Source: Microbacterium sp. AK031
Lineage (GTDB): Bacteria; Actinomycetota; Actinomycetes; Actinomycetales; Microbacteriaceae
Length of the DNA: 64,000 bases
Assembly (NCBI RefSeq): GCF_024807145.1
Contig: NZ_JANUCA010000001.1
Location: 186,001-250,000 of the forward strand
Reading direction: 5' to 3'
Of the stretch, positions 1 through 7,552 are shown in pieces; the stretch's first letter is position 1, and each line of letters begins with the position of its first letter. The translations under genes and the position numbers were made by a program. The notes beneath the pieces were generated by a model. It searched no databases. It was not told the origin of the DNA and worked only from the letters and a program-made list of their open reading frames with translations.

Positions 1-107
1 GGGTCGTGGTGGTCGTGCGCCCCGACCAGTACGTGGCTGCCGTGCTGCCGCTGGATGCGGTGTCCGAGCTGGAGGAGTTCCTGTCGGGCGTCTTCCTGCC
101 CGCCTGA
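1..107 (+). CDS. C-terminal end of a flavoprotein aromatic monooxygenase (partial)
   Basis: Only the last 34 codons are in the window, read from base 3 to the TGA at 105-107. The segment contains RPDQYVA followed by a hydrophobic stretch. This resembles the C-terminal thioredoxin-like domain of phenol 2-monooxygenase/MhpA-type FAD hydroxylases, where an RPD-x-Y/h motif is common. Those enzymes hydroxylate aromatic rings using NAD(P)H and oxygen. The assignment rests on one short motif, so the substrate cannot be inferred. Confidence 0.45.
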   Translation, partial: VVVVVRPDQYVAAVLPLDAVSELEEFLSGVFLPA

Positions 108-140
108 GCCAGGTGCGCTCGCGTTGGCGCCGGCCTAGTC

Positions 141-180
141 GGAAAACCCAGACCAGGCGGCGTGTCGACGGCGTGGACGC
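141..180. repeat. Partial copy of a dispersed palindromic intergenic repeat
   Basis: The stretch starting GGAAAACCCAGACC and running through GGCGTGTCGACGGCG matches both arms of the longer palindromic element at 40461-40543. Shared blocks are GGAAAACCC, GAC, GTGTCGA and GGCG in the same order. It lies in the gap between two genes. I see no clear opposite arm here, so it looks like a half element. Confidence 0.5.
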
Positions 181-239
181 GTTCATCGACTGGTCGCCAT
201 GCGCTCGGTAGGGTGAAACGAGCCGATCGAAGGAGTCCA

Positions 240-743
240 ATGTCGCAATCGACGGTTGACCTGACACCGAAGACAGGTCTTCCGGGTGTGCGGATCGTGA
301 CCAACATCCGTCGTCTGGTGATAGTCGCGGCGCTTGCCGCGTTCGCGTACGGTGCCTTCCTGACTGGGAGTAAGGGGTATTGCCCTGGCGGGATGAACTC
401 GGATGACGAGTTCCTCGACGCCAGTGGCAACGTCACCGAGGTGGCACCGACCTGCATCAACCTCGTGCTTCGCCCGAGTGGTCTGATCTACGTTGCGATC
501 ATCGCAATCGTCATCGGCGTTCTCACGCGGGTGCTGCGCCGTGCGAGCGATGAGACAACCGCAGTGCGCTCGCTCGATCGTGCGGCTGCGGCGATCGCAA
601 TCCTGGTGATCGTCTCCATCGTCATCAGTTGGGTCTGGTTCAGGATGATCCCGATCACAGAATGGGACGGCACCGGCACCGTATTCGCTCCATTCCCATT
701 CGGATCCATCGACGTCGCGATCACCCCTGGCGTGACTGTCTGA
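240..743 (+). CDS. Small membrane protein of unknown function
   Basis: The protein has 167 residues. I chose ATG 240 because GAAGGAG lies just upstream; a longer frame back to 162 has no such site. It has three hydrophobic segments, near residues 24-42, 80-98 and 113-135. Between the first two is an outside-like loop with two cysteines (around GYCPGG and TCINL) that could form a disulfide. It ends 6 bases before a lipoprotein gene in the same direction, so the two probably share a transcript. I do not recognise a family. Confidence 0.75.
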   Translation: MSQSTVDLTPKTGLPGVRIVTNIRRLVIVAALAAFAYGAFLTGSKGYCPGGMNSDDEFLDASGNVTEVAPTCINLVLRPSGLIYVAIIAIVIGVLTRVLRRASDETTAVRSLDRAAAAIAILVIVSIVISWVWFRMIPITEWDGTGTVFAPFPFGSIDVAITPGVTV

Positions 744-749
744 CGTCGA

Positions 750-1595
750 ATGAGCATCAGCGTGCGGCACATCACACACGTCTCGATCCTGTCGATCGCA
801 GCGTTGCTGTTGGCCGGGTGCACTGCACCGGGTGCCGAGGAGAGCATCGAAGACATCTGCCCAGATCCCATGGTCCTCACGTGCGATACAGGGATCACGC
901 AGCCGATCGTCATCAACACCGACGACGCTTCGGACGAGGACGTCACCGAGTTCGCCGATCGTCTGGCCGTCGCCGCGTCAGCTCAGTCGGAGACGGTTCT
1001 GCTTCGGGCCGAATCCGACGATTCCCGTGTGTTGGACCCAGAGGTGGCACCTCTGCCCCGATGGGAGGTCACCTTGGAACCTGGCGGTTCAGATCAGTTC
1101 ACATCCGATCTCGCAGGCACATTGGCAGCCGCAGCCGTTCCCGGTGCAACCAGGATCGTCGGCGCCGGCGGCTGGCACTACGTCACCGTCGAGAATCTCG
1201 AACAGTTCGAGGATGTCTTCATTCAGGTGTCATCCACGCCTCTGTTCACGCACGGAGGAACGTACACTCTGCAGGCGCTGGAGGAACATCTTCGGATCGT
1301 CCACGTCCCGAGCCGTACCACGGACGAGGCCATCATCGAGATCATCCAGATCGCGCGAGAATTCCCCGGCGCGGAGGTCCTCCTGGAAGCTCCCACCTCA
1401 GGAGAGCAGTACCCGACCCTTTACGTCTCGAGGTTGACTCCCGCGCAGGTCCAGGAAGTGGATGCGCGACTTCGCGACCCCCGCCTGGCAGATGCCGACG
1501 TAGACGGCTATGCGCTTGAGTACGTCCTGGGATCCCTCGACGCGGATGGGACGACATATGTGGGTGGGACCTTCGGTGGAGTCCCCACCGGATGA
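750..1595 (+). CDS. Putative secreted lipoprotein, hypothetical
   Basis: This 281-residue protein begins with a positively charged start, a hydrophobic core and the lipobox LLAGC near residues 20-24, so it should be lipid-anchored outside the membrane. The remainder is soluble and acidic with no domain I can name; two repeated-looking alpha/beta stretches are possible. It follows the small membrane protein by 6 bases and has no strong ribosome site of its own, which suggests translational coupling. The stop codon lies inside a hairpin with an 8-base tandem repeat. Confidence 0.8.
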   Translation: MSISVRHITHVSILSIAALLLAGCTAPGAEESIEDICPDPMVLTCDTGITQPIVINTDDASDEDVTEFADRLAVAASAQSETVLLRAESDDSRVLDPEVAPLPRWEVTLEPGGSDQFTSDLAGTLAAAAVPGATRIVGAGGWHYVTVENLEQFEDVFIQVSSTPLFTHGGTYTLQALEEHLRIVHVPSRTTDEAIIEIIQIAREFPGAEVLLEAPTSGEQYPTLYVSRLTPAQVQEVDARLRDPRLADADVDGYALEYVLGSLDADGTTYVGGTFGGVPTG

Positions 1596-1630
1596 CCGGA
1601 TGACCGGATGACCGGAACCCCGGTGGGGAC
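1581..1630 (+). terminator. Hairpin with tandem GATGACCG loop, likely terminator
   Basis: GTCCCCACCGG (1581-1591) pairs perfectly with CCGGTGGGGAC (1620-1630). The loop holds three exact copies of GATGACCG (1591-1614), the first containing the lipoprotein stop codon. There is no T-run after the stem, so termination is inferred only from position and stem strength. Confidence 0.5.
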
Positions 1631-1641
1631 GGAATCGATCT

Positions 1642-1659
1642 GCATGACACGTGTCATGC
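1642..1659. promoter_or_regulatory. 18-bp perfect palindrome, candidate operator
   Basis: GCATGACACGTGTCATGC is a perfect 18-base palindrome, 57 bases upstream of the ATG of the truncated ABC-ATPase gene. Its size and lack of spacer fit a TetR-type or similar dimeric repressor site. No TetR gene is visible in the window, so the cognate regulator may have been lost with the deletion downstream. Confidence 0.55.
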
Positions 1660-1715
1660 GAATGAGGTGACAGCGCCTTCCGGATTCGGCAGCGCGCCGC
1701 CGCCAGGCTGGAGGC

Positions 1716-1866
1716 ATGAGCACAGTAGCGGACACTCTGACTCCGATCAGGACAACTGACACAGCATCCGACACGGCCGTCGCCATCGAGGGACTGCGCC
1801 GGCACTACGGGTCGGGCGAGCGCACGGTGAAGGCCGTCGACGGGCTCGACCTCAGCATCGGCCGGG
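1716..1866 (+). pseudogene. N-terminal remnant of an ABC transporter ATPase
   Basis: About 50 codons encode the typical beginning of an ABC ATPase: a leader, then VAIEGLRRHYGSGERTVKAV and DGLDLSIGRG, the strands before the Walker A loop. The Walker A motif and everything after are missing. Reading runs into a G-run at 1864-1870 and then into GntR/UTRA sequence in another frame. CTGGAGGC before the ATG is a good ribosome site, so the start is original. The gene lost its remainder by deletion. Confidence 0.75.
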
Positions 1867-2262
1867 GGGGAGGAAGTGGCGCAGCGGCTCGGCATCGACG
1901 CCGGGGAAGTGGTCAGGATCGAGAGCACGCGGTCAGCCGCCGGTCAGCCGATCTCCGTCGGCACGCACTGGTTCGCCGCCGAGGACCTGCCGGACATCGC
2001 CGATTCCCTCCGACGCACCGGGTCGATCACGGCGGCACTGCGAGAGCACGGGATCGACGACTACGTTCGTGCGTCGACCGTCGTCGGAGCACGCCATGCG
2101 ACGACAGCGGAGGCAGAGGTTCTCGCACTCCGGCCGGGCGCGATCGTGCTGGTAGCCGAAGCGCTCGACACCCTGCCGGACGGCACGCCGCTGCAGTACC
2201 TGGTGACGCGCTTCGCCGCGCAGCGCGTGCGCCTGGACATCGAACCGCCGCACCCGGACTGA
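1867..2262 (+). pseudogene. C-terminal UTRA fragment of a GntR (PhnF-like) regulator
   Basis: The frame encodes a near-complete UTRA effector domain (EEVAQRLGIDAGEVVRIES, then PISVGTHWFAAEDL, ending QYLVTRFAAQRVRLDIE). In GntR regulators of the HutC/PhnF group this domain follows an N-terminal winged helix; that DNA-binding half is absent. A GTG at 1876 could start translation but gives only 128 residues without DNA binding. It is fused at 1864-1875 to the ABC remnant, so I call it a deletion product. It converges on the ThDP enzyme gene. Confidence 0.75.
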
Positions 2263-2292
2263 CGCGCAGGGCGCCTCGGCCGGCAAAGGCGC

Positions 2293-4029
2293 TCAGGAGT
2301 TCACGTGGATGATCTCCTGCTGATACGGCGCGATGATGTCTGCGGAGATGCGCAGATCGAGAAGCAGGAACCGCCGGGTCATCGGGTCTTCGGCGGCCCA
2401 GGTGCCGAGCCGATCGAGGTCGTCGAGGGTGCTCACGACAACGCCCTCGGCGCCCACGGCTGCGGCGAAGGCGGCGAAATCGACTTGAGGGATGCGCATG
2501 GGCTCCTCGGCGAGACCCTTCAGCCCGTACAGGTGGACCTCGGCGCCGTAGGCGGCGTCATTCCAGATCACCGCGCAGCCGTGACCGCCGGCGGCGCGGA
2601 CGGCCGACTCGAGATCAGCGATCGCCATGAGCCCGCCGCCGTCGCCAGAGGTGAGCACGATGGTCGAGTCCGGCCGCGCCCTCGTCGCCCCGACGACACT
2701 CGGCCAGCCCTGGCCGATGGCCTGGAATGCTGTGCCGATCATCATCATCCGGTCGGGAGAGGACACCGGCCAGTACATGTTCGCCCAGCCGATGAAGTGT
2801 CCGCCGTCGGAGACGACGACGCGGTCCTCGGGCAGCAGCTCGGCGATGCGTCGGGCTGCCGAGCGCGGGTCGAGGCGCCCGTCAGGAGCGAGTTCGTCGC
2901 CGAGTTCATAGGCGCGGGCCGCCTCGACATCCACGGATTCGCGCCACAACGCGCGCGCTTCGCTCGGAGATGTGCGCTTCGTTCGGAGACTCTCGCCGGA
3001 TTCCTCCGAAGAACGCGCACTTCTCCGAAGAACGGGTACGCCGGGACGTCCCTCCCGCAGCCGCTCCACGAGCTCCTCCGCCACGACCTGTGCGTCACCG
3101 CGGACGAACCCGCCGACGTGCGCGTGCGTCGCCGCTGGGGCCACGTCGACCTGGAATACTCGCGTGCCTGGGGCGAACAGCTCGCCGAAGCGCATCGTGA
3201 ACTGGTTCAGCGAGGCGCCGAAGACGACGGCGACATCAGCCTGCCGCACCAGCTGCATGGCGCCTTCGGCGCCGAACCCACCCGTGACGCCGAGGTCGTA
3301 CTGCGCCGCGGGGAAGATGCCGCGACCGAGAGCGGTCGATGCCGTGAGCGCCCCGGTCGCCTCGGCGAGGGAGCCCAACGCCGCTCCTGCGTGTGCCAGC
3401 CAGGCGCCTCGGCCGGCGAGGAGGAACGGCCGCTCGGCGTCGCGCAGCGCGGACGCGACGTCATCCAGCATCCCGTCGGCGAACTCGCCCTTCGGATGAA
3501 GCGGCGCGAGGATGCGAGGCGATGGTGCCGGTGGCACCGGGCCCGCCTCAAGGGCGGCGACGTCGTAGGGGATCGCGAGCACGACGGGCACGCGATAGGT
3601 GAGAGCGTGCTCGATCGCGATGATCGTGGTGGCCGCGGCATCCGCTCGCCCGACCGTATATGTGCGGGCGCCGACGGCGCTGGCGAGCGCGATCTGGTCG
3701 ACATCCCACGGGCGAGGGCCGGAAGTGGGCTCGTCGCCGACCACCAGCACGAGCGGGATGCGCGCCTGCACGGCCTCGGCGAGCGCGGTCAACGTGTTCG
3801 TGAACCCGGCGCCGTACGTGCTGGTGGCTGCGGCGATCCGGCCGGAGGCGCGGTGATGGGCATCTGCGGCGACCACGGCGCCCTGCTCGTGGCGCACCGC
3901 GGTGAACTCCACGGAGGTCTGACGTTCAAGAGCATCGAGGAAGTAAGCGTTGCCGTTGCCCATCACGCCGAAGACGGCGTCGATGTGGTGGGCGAGCGTG
4001 AGGGCGACGTGGGCGGAGACAGTGGGCAT
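2293..4029 (-). CDS. Thiamine-diphosphate-dependent enzyme (acetolactate synthase/decarboxylase family)
   Basis: The protein has 578 residues with the three-domain layout of the family: Pyr domain at the start with the catalytic glutamate in RHEQG (about residue 48), a central domain, and a C-terminal ThDP domain with the GDGGGL...NDAAYG metal/ThDP motif near residue 450. I chose ATG 4029, after GAAAGG, rather than the upstream GTG-type frame. The family includes acetolactate synthase, benzoylformate and phosphonopyruvate decarboxylases; the substrate is not clear. A palindromic repeat is inserted in frame in the linker around residues 332-358, adding a Ser/Arg/Glu-rich patch. Confidence 0.8.
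   Translation of the reverse strand: MPTVSAHVALTLAHHIDAVFGVMGNGNAYFLDALERQTSVEFTAVRHEQGAVVAADAHHRASGRIAAATSTYGAGFTNTLTALAEAVQARIPLVLVVGDEPTSGPRPWDVDQIALASAVGARTYTVGRADAAATTIIAIEHALTYRVPVVLAIPYDVAALEAGPVPPAPSPRILAPLHPKGEFADGMLDDVASALRDAERPFLLAGRGAWLAHAGAALGSLAEATGALTASTALGRGIFPAAQYDLGVTGGFGAEGAMQLVRQADVAVVFGASLNQFTMRFGELFAPGTRVFQVDVAPAATHAHVGGFVRGDAQVVAEELVERLREGRPGVPVLRRSARSSEESGESLRTKRTSPSEARALWRESVDVEAARAYELGDELAPDGRLDPRSAARRIAELLPEDRVVVSDGGHFIGWANMYWPVSSPDRMMMIGTAFQAIGQGWPSVVGATRARPDSTIVLTSGDGGGLMAIADLESAVRAAGGHGCAVIWNDAAYGAEVHLYGLKGLAEEPMRIPQVDFAAFAAAVGAEGVVVSTLDDLDRLGTWAAEDPMTRRFLLLDLRISADIIAPYQQEIIHVNS
2956..3034. repeat. REP-like palindromic element inside the ThDP enzyme gene
   Basis: The left arm (CTTCGCTCGGAGATGTGCGC then TTCGTTCGGAGA) and the right arm (TCCTCCGAAGAACGCGCAC then TTCTCCGAAGAAC) are imperfect inverted copies, about 33 bases each with a short spacer. 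Each arm itself carries a direct repeat of the TTC-x-TCGGAGA unit. The element is read through as coding sequence. I see no second copy in the window. Confidence 0.6.
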
Positions 4030-4165
4030 GGGAATGCCTTTCGAGACGACGGATGGATTCCGTGTGTGTCTCGCTTCGCGCGGCATCGCAGCGAATGCTT
4101 CGTGCCCCTTTTTCGGGCACCGGCGCCCTCTGGGGAGCGAGTCCGGACGATTTCGATTCTACCGG

Positions 4166-4171
4166 CAGAAT
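4166..4171 (+). promoter_or_regulatory. -10 box CAGAAT, leaderless start of phosphoribosyltransferase
   Basis: CAGAAT ends exactly 6 bases before ATG 4178, so transcription would begin at the start codon. Confidence 0.45.
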
Positions 4172-4177
4172 AGACGC

Positions 4178-4687
4178 ATGACGGATGCTGCGATCGAGCG
4201 CGAGACACTCACCTGGGACGGCTTCGGCGCGGCGACGCGGGACCTCGCGCGCAGCATCGTCGCCAGCGGATTCGAGCCGGAGGTCGTCGTCGCGATCGCC
4301 CGAGGCGGGCTGCTCCCCGCCGGCGCTATCGCCTACGGTCTGGGTGCGAAGAACTGCGGCGCGATCAACGTGGAGTTCTACACGGGCATCGGTACGGTCC
4401 TGGATGCTCCGGAGGTGCTGCCGCCCGAGCTCGACATGGCCTACCTCGACGGTCGCCGAGTGCTGCTGGTCGACGACGTCGTAGACTCGGGGCGCACGCT
4501 GGCGCTGGCAGTTGAGCTGCTGCAGGCCAAGGGTGCCATCGTGCGGTCGGTGACGATCTACACCAAGCCGTCGACGATCATCCAGCCCGACTACGCCTGG
4601 AAGGACACGGATCTGTGGATCAACTTCCCGTGGTCGTTCCAGGGCACGGTGCGCGAGGAAGACCTCGGTCTGCCGCCCACGGCGTGA
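4178..4687 (+). CDS. Phosphoribosyltransferase family protein
   Basis: This 169-residue protein shows the PRPP-binding loop VLLVDDVVDSGRTL at about residues 95-108 and an early VAIARGGLLPAG segment, typical of type I phosphoribosyltransferases of the xanthine/hypoxanthine-guanine group. Such enzymes join a purine base to PRPP to make a nucleotide. The tail KDTDLWINFPWSF resembles XGPRT-like proteins. It is divergent from the ThDP gene and converges on the RpiR regulator, with only 7 bases between stops. The exact base used is unknown. Confidence 0.85.
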   Translation: MTDAAIERETLTWDGFGAATRDLARSIVASGFEPEVVVAIARGGLLPAGAIAYGLGAKNCGAINVEFYTGIGTVLDAPEVLPPELDMAYLDGRRVLLVDDVVDSGRTLALAVELLQAKGAIVRSVTIYTKPSTIIQPDYAWKDTDLWINFPWSFQGTVREEDLGLPPTA

Positions 4688-4694
4688 CCGCTCG

Positions 4695-5552
4695 TCAGCC
4701 GCGCAACGCGCGAGTCGCCTCGCGAGTGCGCTGCAGAGCATCAACGGTCTCGGCGAAGCGGCGCTTGGCGATGCCGACGAACAGGCAGTCGACGAGGGCC
4801 AGTTGGGCGATGCGGCTGACCATCGCCCCGGCTCGGAAAGCCGACTCCCGTACTTCTGTGAACAGCGCGTGGTCGGCGGCATGGGCGAGAGGGGAGCCCT
4901 TCGCGGAGGTCACTGCGATCGTCGAGGCGCCGTTGCCGCCTGCTGTGCGGAGGAAGCGCACTGTCTCGACGGTGGTGCCCGAGTGCGAGAACCCCACTGC
5001 GACTGTCGGACCCGCGTTCAGTACCGTCGCCGCGATCGCCTCGTGCGGATCGGTGAGCACGTGCGCGTTGCGGCCGACACGCATCAGTTTGTGGGCGAGG
5101 TCCTCGGCGACGAACTGGCTGGCGCCGATGCCGTAGAGCAGGATTCGTTCGGCCCCGTCGATGTCGGATATGGCTGCGTCGAGAACCTCGAAGTCGAGCT
5201 GGCCGACGGTCTCCTCGATGGCAAGAAGTTCGAGGGCTGCCAGTTTCGACACGGCTTCGCGCAGAGAATCCTCGTCTGAGATCTCGGATCCGAACGCCCC
5301 TCTCGGCGAGAACTGCGCGGCTTCCTTGCCGAGTTCGGTCGCGAGGGCCATGCGCAACGGGGCGTAGCCGCTGAGACCGATGGCGCGACAGAACCGCACG
5401 ACGGAAGCCACGGACGTGCTGCACTCCTGCGCGAGCTCATTGATCGTCATGTCGATCACGATCGAGGGGTTCTCCCGCACGACCGCCGCGATGCGGGCGA
5501 GCGAAGGCGGAAGCGTCGAGGCAGCTGCTTCGATGGTCGACTGGATACTCAT
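4695..5552 (-). CDS. RpiR/MurR family transcriptional regulator
   Basis: The 285-residue protein has an N-terminal RpiR-type helix-turn-helix (INELAQECSTSVASVVRFCRAIGL, residues about 37-60) and a C-terminal SIS sugar-phosphate domain with GIGASQFVAEDLAHK and GFSHSGTT. It is transcribed away from a sugar kinase and murQ. MurR of E. coli, in the same family, represses murQ and responds to MurNAc-6-phosphate, so local control of the divergent operon is likely. GAGGAGCAC precedes the ATG. It probably senses an amino-sugar phosphate. Confidence 0.88.
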   Translation of the reverse strand: MSIQSTIEAAASTLPPSLARIAAVVRENPSIVIDMTINELAQECSTSVASVVRFCRAIGLSGYAPLRMALATELGKEAAQFSPRGAFGSEISDEDSLREAVSKLAALELLAIEETVGQLDFEVLDAAISDIDGAERILLYGIGASQFVAEDLAHKLMRVGRNAHVLTDPHEAIAATVLNAGPTVAVGFSHSGTTVETVRFLRTAGGNGASTIAVTSAKGSPLAHAADHALFTEVRESAFRAGAMVSRIAQLALVDCLFVGIAKRRFAETVDALQRTREATRALRG

Positions 5553-5662
5553 CCGTGCTCCTCGGGTAGGGGATTACAGTATGTCCTGGGAGCGGTCTCG
5601 TCCGCAGGTAAATTCTTTTCAGCAAGACTACGCTGACTGTAGACTCTTTCCGTGATGTCTCG

Positions 5663-5697
5663 CGCAGAGCCGTCGAGCCTTCACGCAGAGCCGTCGA
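5663..5697. repeat. Two direct repeats CGCAGAGCCGTCGA in kinase leader
   Basis: The 14-mer occurs at 5663-5676 and 5684-5697, 21 bases apart (two helical turns), just downstream of a TAGACT -10-like box at 5640-5645 and before the kinase start. The spacing suits side-by-side protein binding, possibly by the divergent RpiR regulator. Confidence 0.4.
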
Positions 5698-5712
5698 TGA
5701 GAGAGTTGAGAG

Positions 5713-6612
5713 ATGCCGATCGAGCCCATGACAGCCGCTGTCGATCTCGGCAAAACCCGTTGCAGGGTTGCCATGATCAGCGCCGACGGGCGTACGGTGC
5801 GCACGGATGCCGGTACGCCCGGCCTCGCCGCCGCCGATGGCATCGCCGCCGCACTTGCCGCGATCCTGCCTCTGCTCGAGGAGACAGAATCCATCGACAG
5901 CATCGGCGTCGGCGCGGCAGGGGCGTGGGCGTCGCCGGATGCCGCGGCCGCCCTCGCGCGTACTCTCGCCGACGCGACCGGCGCGCACGTCGCGGTCACC
6001 TCTGATGTCGTCAGCGCGCATGCCGGGGCGCTGCAGGGCGCTCAGGGCACGCTGCTGATCGCCGGCACAGGAGCCGCGGCTCTCGGAATCGACGCTGACG
6101 ACGTGCGGCTCGTCGATGGCTGGGGGCCCGACCTCGGCGACCTCGGCAGCGGATCCTGGATCGGACGCGAAGGCGTCCGGGCGACCTTGCGCGCACGTGA
6201 TGCGCTCGGCCCCTCCACGACGCTCAGCAGCGCGGTGCGCGCCCATATCGCACCGGCAGCGGATCCCATCACCTGGCTGGCGAGCGACATCCCGACTGCC
6301 CGACAACTGGCCACCGTCGCACCACTGGTGCTCGATGCGGCAGCCGCGGGCGATACCGTTGCCTTGCAGATCGTCGCCGATGGGGTGCGGCTGCTCTCAG
6401 CATCCGCCATCGCGGCATCCGATCGCGCCTTCGATGTCGCCGTCCATGGCGGTCTCACGGATCACCGCTGGTTCCGCGCCGAGCTCGAGCGCGCACTCAC
6501 GAATGCCGGCCGCACGATCGTTCCCACCGTCGGCGACGCCCTTGACGGCGCTGCGCTCCTTGCGCGCCGTACCGACATGCCCCATGAAAGGTTCGTGCAC
6601 CGTGCCGAATGA
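5713..6612 (+). CDS. N-acetylglucosamine/N-acetylmuramic acid kinase, BadF/BcrA ATPase family
   Basis: This 299-residue protein has the ASKHA ATPase signatures AAVDLGKTRCRV (phosphate 1), GTGAAALG (phosphate 2) and GGLTDHRWFRAEL (adenosine region). The BadF/BadG family includes NagK and the Clostridium MurK kinase that phosphorylates MurNAc and GlcNAc. Its stop overlaps the start of murQ by about 11 bases, which ties it to MurNAc-6-phosphate breakdown. Unlike E. coli, no MurP-type PTS gene is near, so free cell-wall sugar is probably phosphorylated inside the cell. Confidence 0.82.
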   Translation: MPIEPMTAAVDLGKTRCRVAMISADGRTVRTDAGTPGLAAADGIAAALAAILPLLEETESIDSIGVGAAGAWASPDAAAALARTLADATGAHVAVTSDVVSAHAGALQGAQGTLLIAGTGAAALGIDADDVRLVDGWGPDLGDLGSGSWIGREGVRATLRARDALGPSTTLSSAVRAHIAPAADPITWLASDIPTARQLATVAPLVLDAAAAGDTVALQIVADGVRLLSASAIAASDRAFDVAVHGGLTDHRWFRAELERALTNAGRTIVPTVGDALDGAALLARRTDMPHERFVHRAE

Positions 6613-7552
6613 CACTCCGCCGAATGACAACACGCGTCTCGCTGAGTTGCTGGACGTGCTGTCCGGTCTTTCCACCGAAGCCTCGACGACCGAGCGCGGC
6701 GATCTCGACCTGCTCGCGACCGCAGAGCTGGTGCGCCGGATGAATGCCGAAGATCAGCGCGTGCCTCTCGCTGTTGCCGAGTGTGCTGACGAGATCGCGC
6801 GTGCGGTCGACGGCATCACCGAGCGGTTCCGCCGCGGCGGGCGCCTCATCTACATGGGCGCAGGCACCGCCGGACGCATCGGAGTGCTCGATGCCAGCGA
6901 GTGCCCGCCCACGTTCGGCACCGATCCGTCCATGGTCGTCGGCCTCATCGCAGGAGGCGAGGAAGCGATCCGCTCGGCTGTCGAGAACGCCGAAGATGAC
7001 GCGGAGGCCGCCGAGGCATCGCTGCGCGAGCTGGAGCTCACCGAACGTGACACCGTCGTCGGCATCTCCGCATCCGGTCGCACGCCGTACGTCATCGGCG
7101 GCCTGAACTACGCACGGGGCATCGGCGCGCTCACCGCAGCGATCGCGTCGAACCCGAACTCCGACATCGGCGCCGCCGCCGAGATCGCGATCGAGGTCGT
7201 CACAGGTCCGGAATTCATCTCCGGCTCCACTCGGCTGAAGGCCGGAACCGCGCAGAAGCTCGTCGTGAACATGCTCACGACGCTGTCGATGATCAAACTC
7301 GGCAAGACCTACCGAGGCGTCATGGTCGACCTGCTCGCCACCAACGAGAAACTGCATGCACGGTCGGTGCGCACGGTGTCGCAGCTCGCCGGCGTCGGCG
7401 TCGACGAGGCGTCGACGGCACTGCGGACGGCGGACGGCTCAGTGAAGCTCGCGCTGCTCATCCTCGCCACCGGAGCAGACGCGGAGCGTGCGACGCGCGC
7501 CCTGGCGGAGGCCGACGGCATCCTGCGCGAAGCGATCTCAGCGCTCAGCTGA
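6602..7552 (+). CDS. murQ: N-acetylmuramic acid 6-phosphate etherase
   Basis: MurQ cleaves the lactyl ether of MurNAc-6-phosphate to give GlcNAc-6-phosphate and D-lactate in cell-wall recycling. The 316-residue product carries the SIS-domain signatures YMGAGTAGRIGVLDASECPPTF, GISASGRTPYV and the C-terminal NEKLHARSVRTV. I chose GTG 6602, with GAAAGG at 6587-6592; ATG 6584 would add six residues. The start lies inside the kinase gene, so the two are translationally coupled. The stop overlaps the tail of the HAD gene by 8 bases. Confidence 0.93.
   Translation: MPNDTPPNDNTRLAELLDVLSGLSTEASTTERGDLDLLATAELVRRMNAEDQRVPLAVAECADEIARAVDGITERFRRGGRLIYMGAGTAGRIGVLDASECPPTFGTDPSMVVGLIAGGEEAIRSAVENAEDDAEAAEASLRELELTERDTVVGISASGRTPYVIGGLNYARGIGALTAAIASNPNSDIGAAAEIAIEVVTGPEFISGSTRLKAGTAQKLVVNMLTTLSMIKLGKTYRGVMVDLLATNEKLHARSVRTVSQLAGVGVDEASTALRTADGSVKLALLILATGADAERATRALAEADGILREAISALS

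Noticed and set aside
4102..4120. GTGCCC-x7-GGGCAC inverted repeat between the ThDP gene and the phosphoribosyltransferase
   Set aside because: Arms are only six G/C bases, common by chance in this composition, and no promoter element aligns with it.
6400..6420. High frequency of GCATCC/GGATGC hexamers, for example two within 21 bases here, suggesting an uptake or Chi-like signal
   Set aside because: I made no count against expectation; codon use for Ala-Ser and Asp-Ala in GC-rich genes could explain it.
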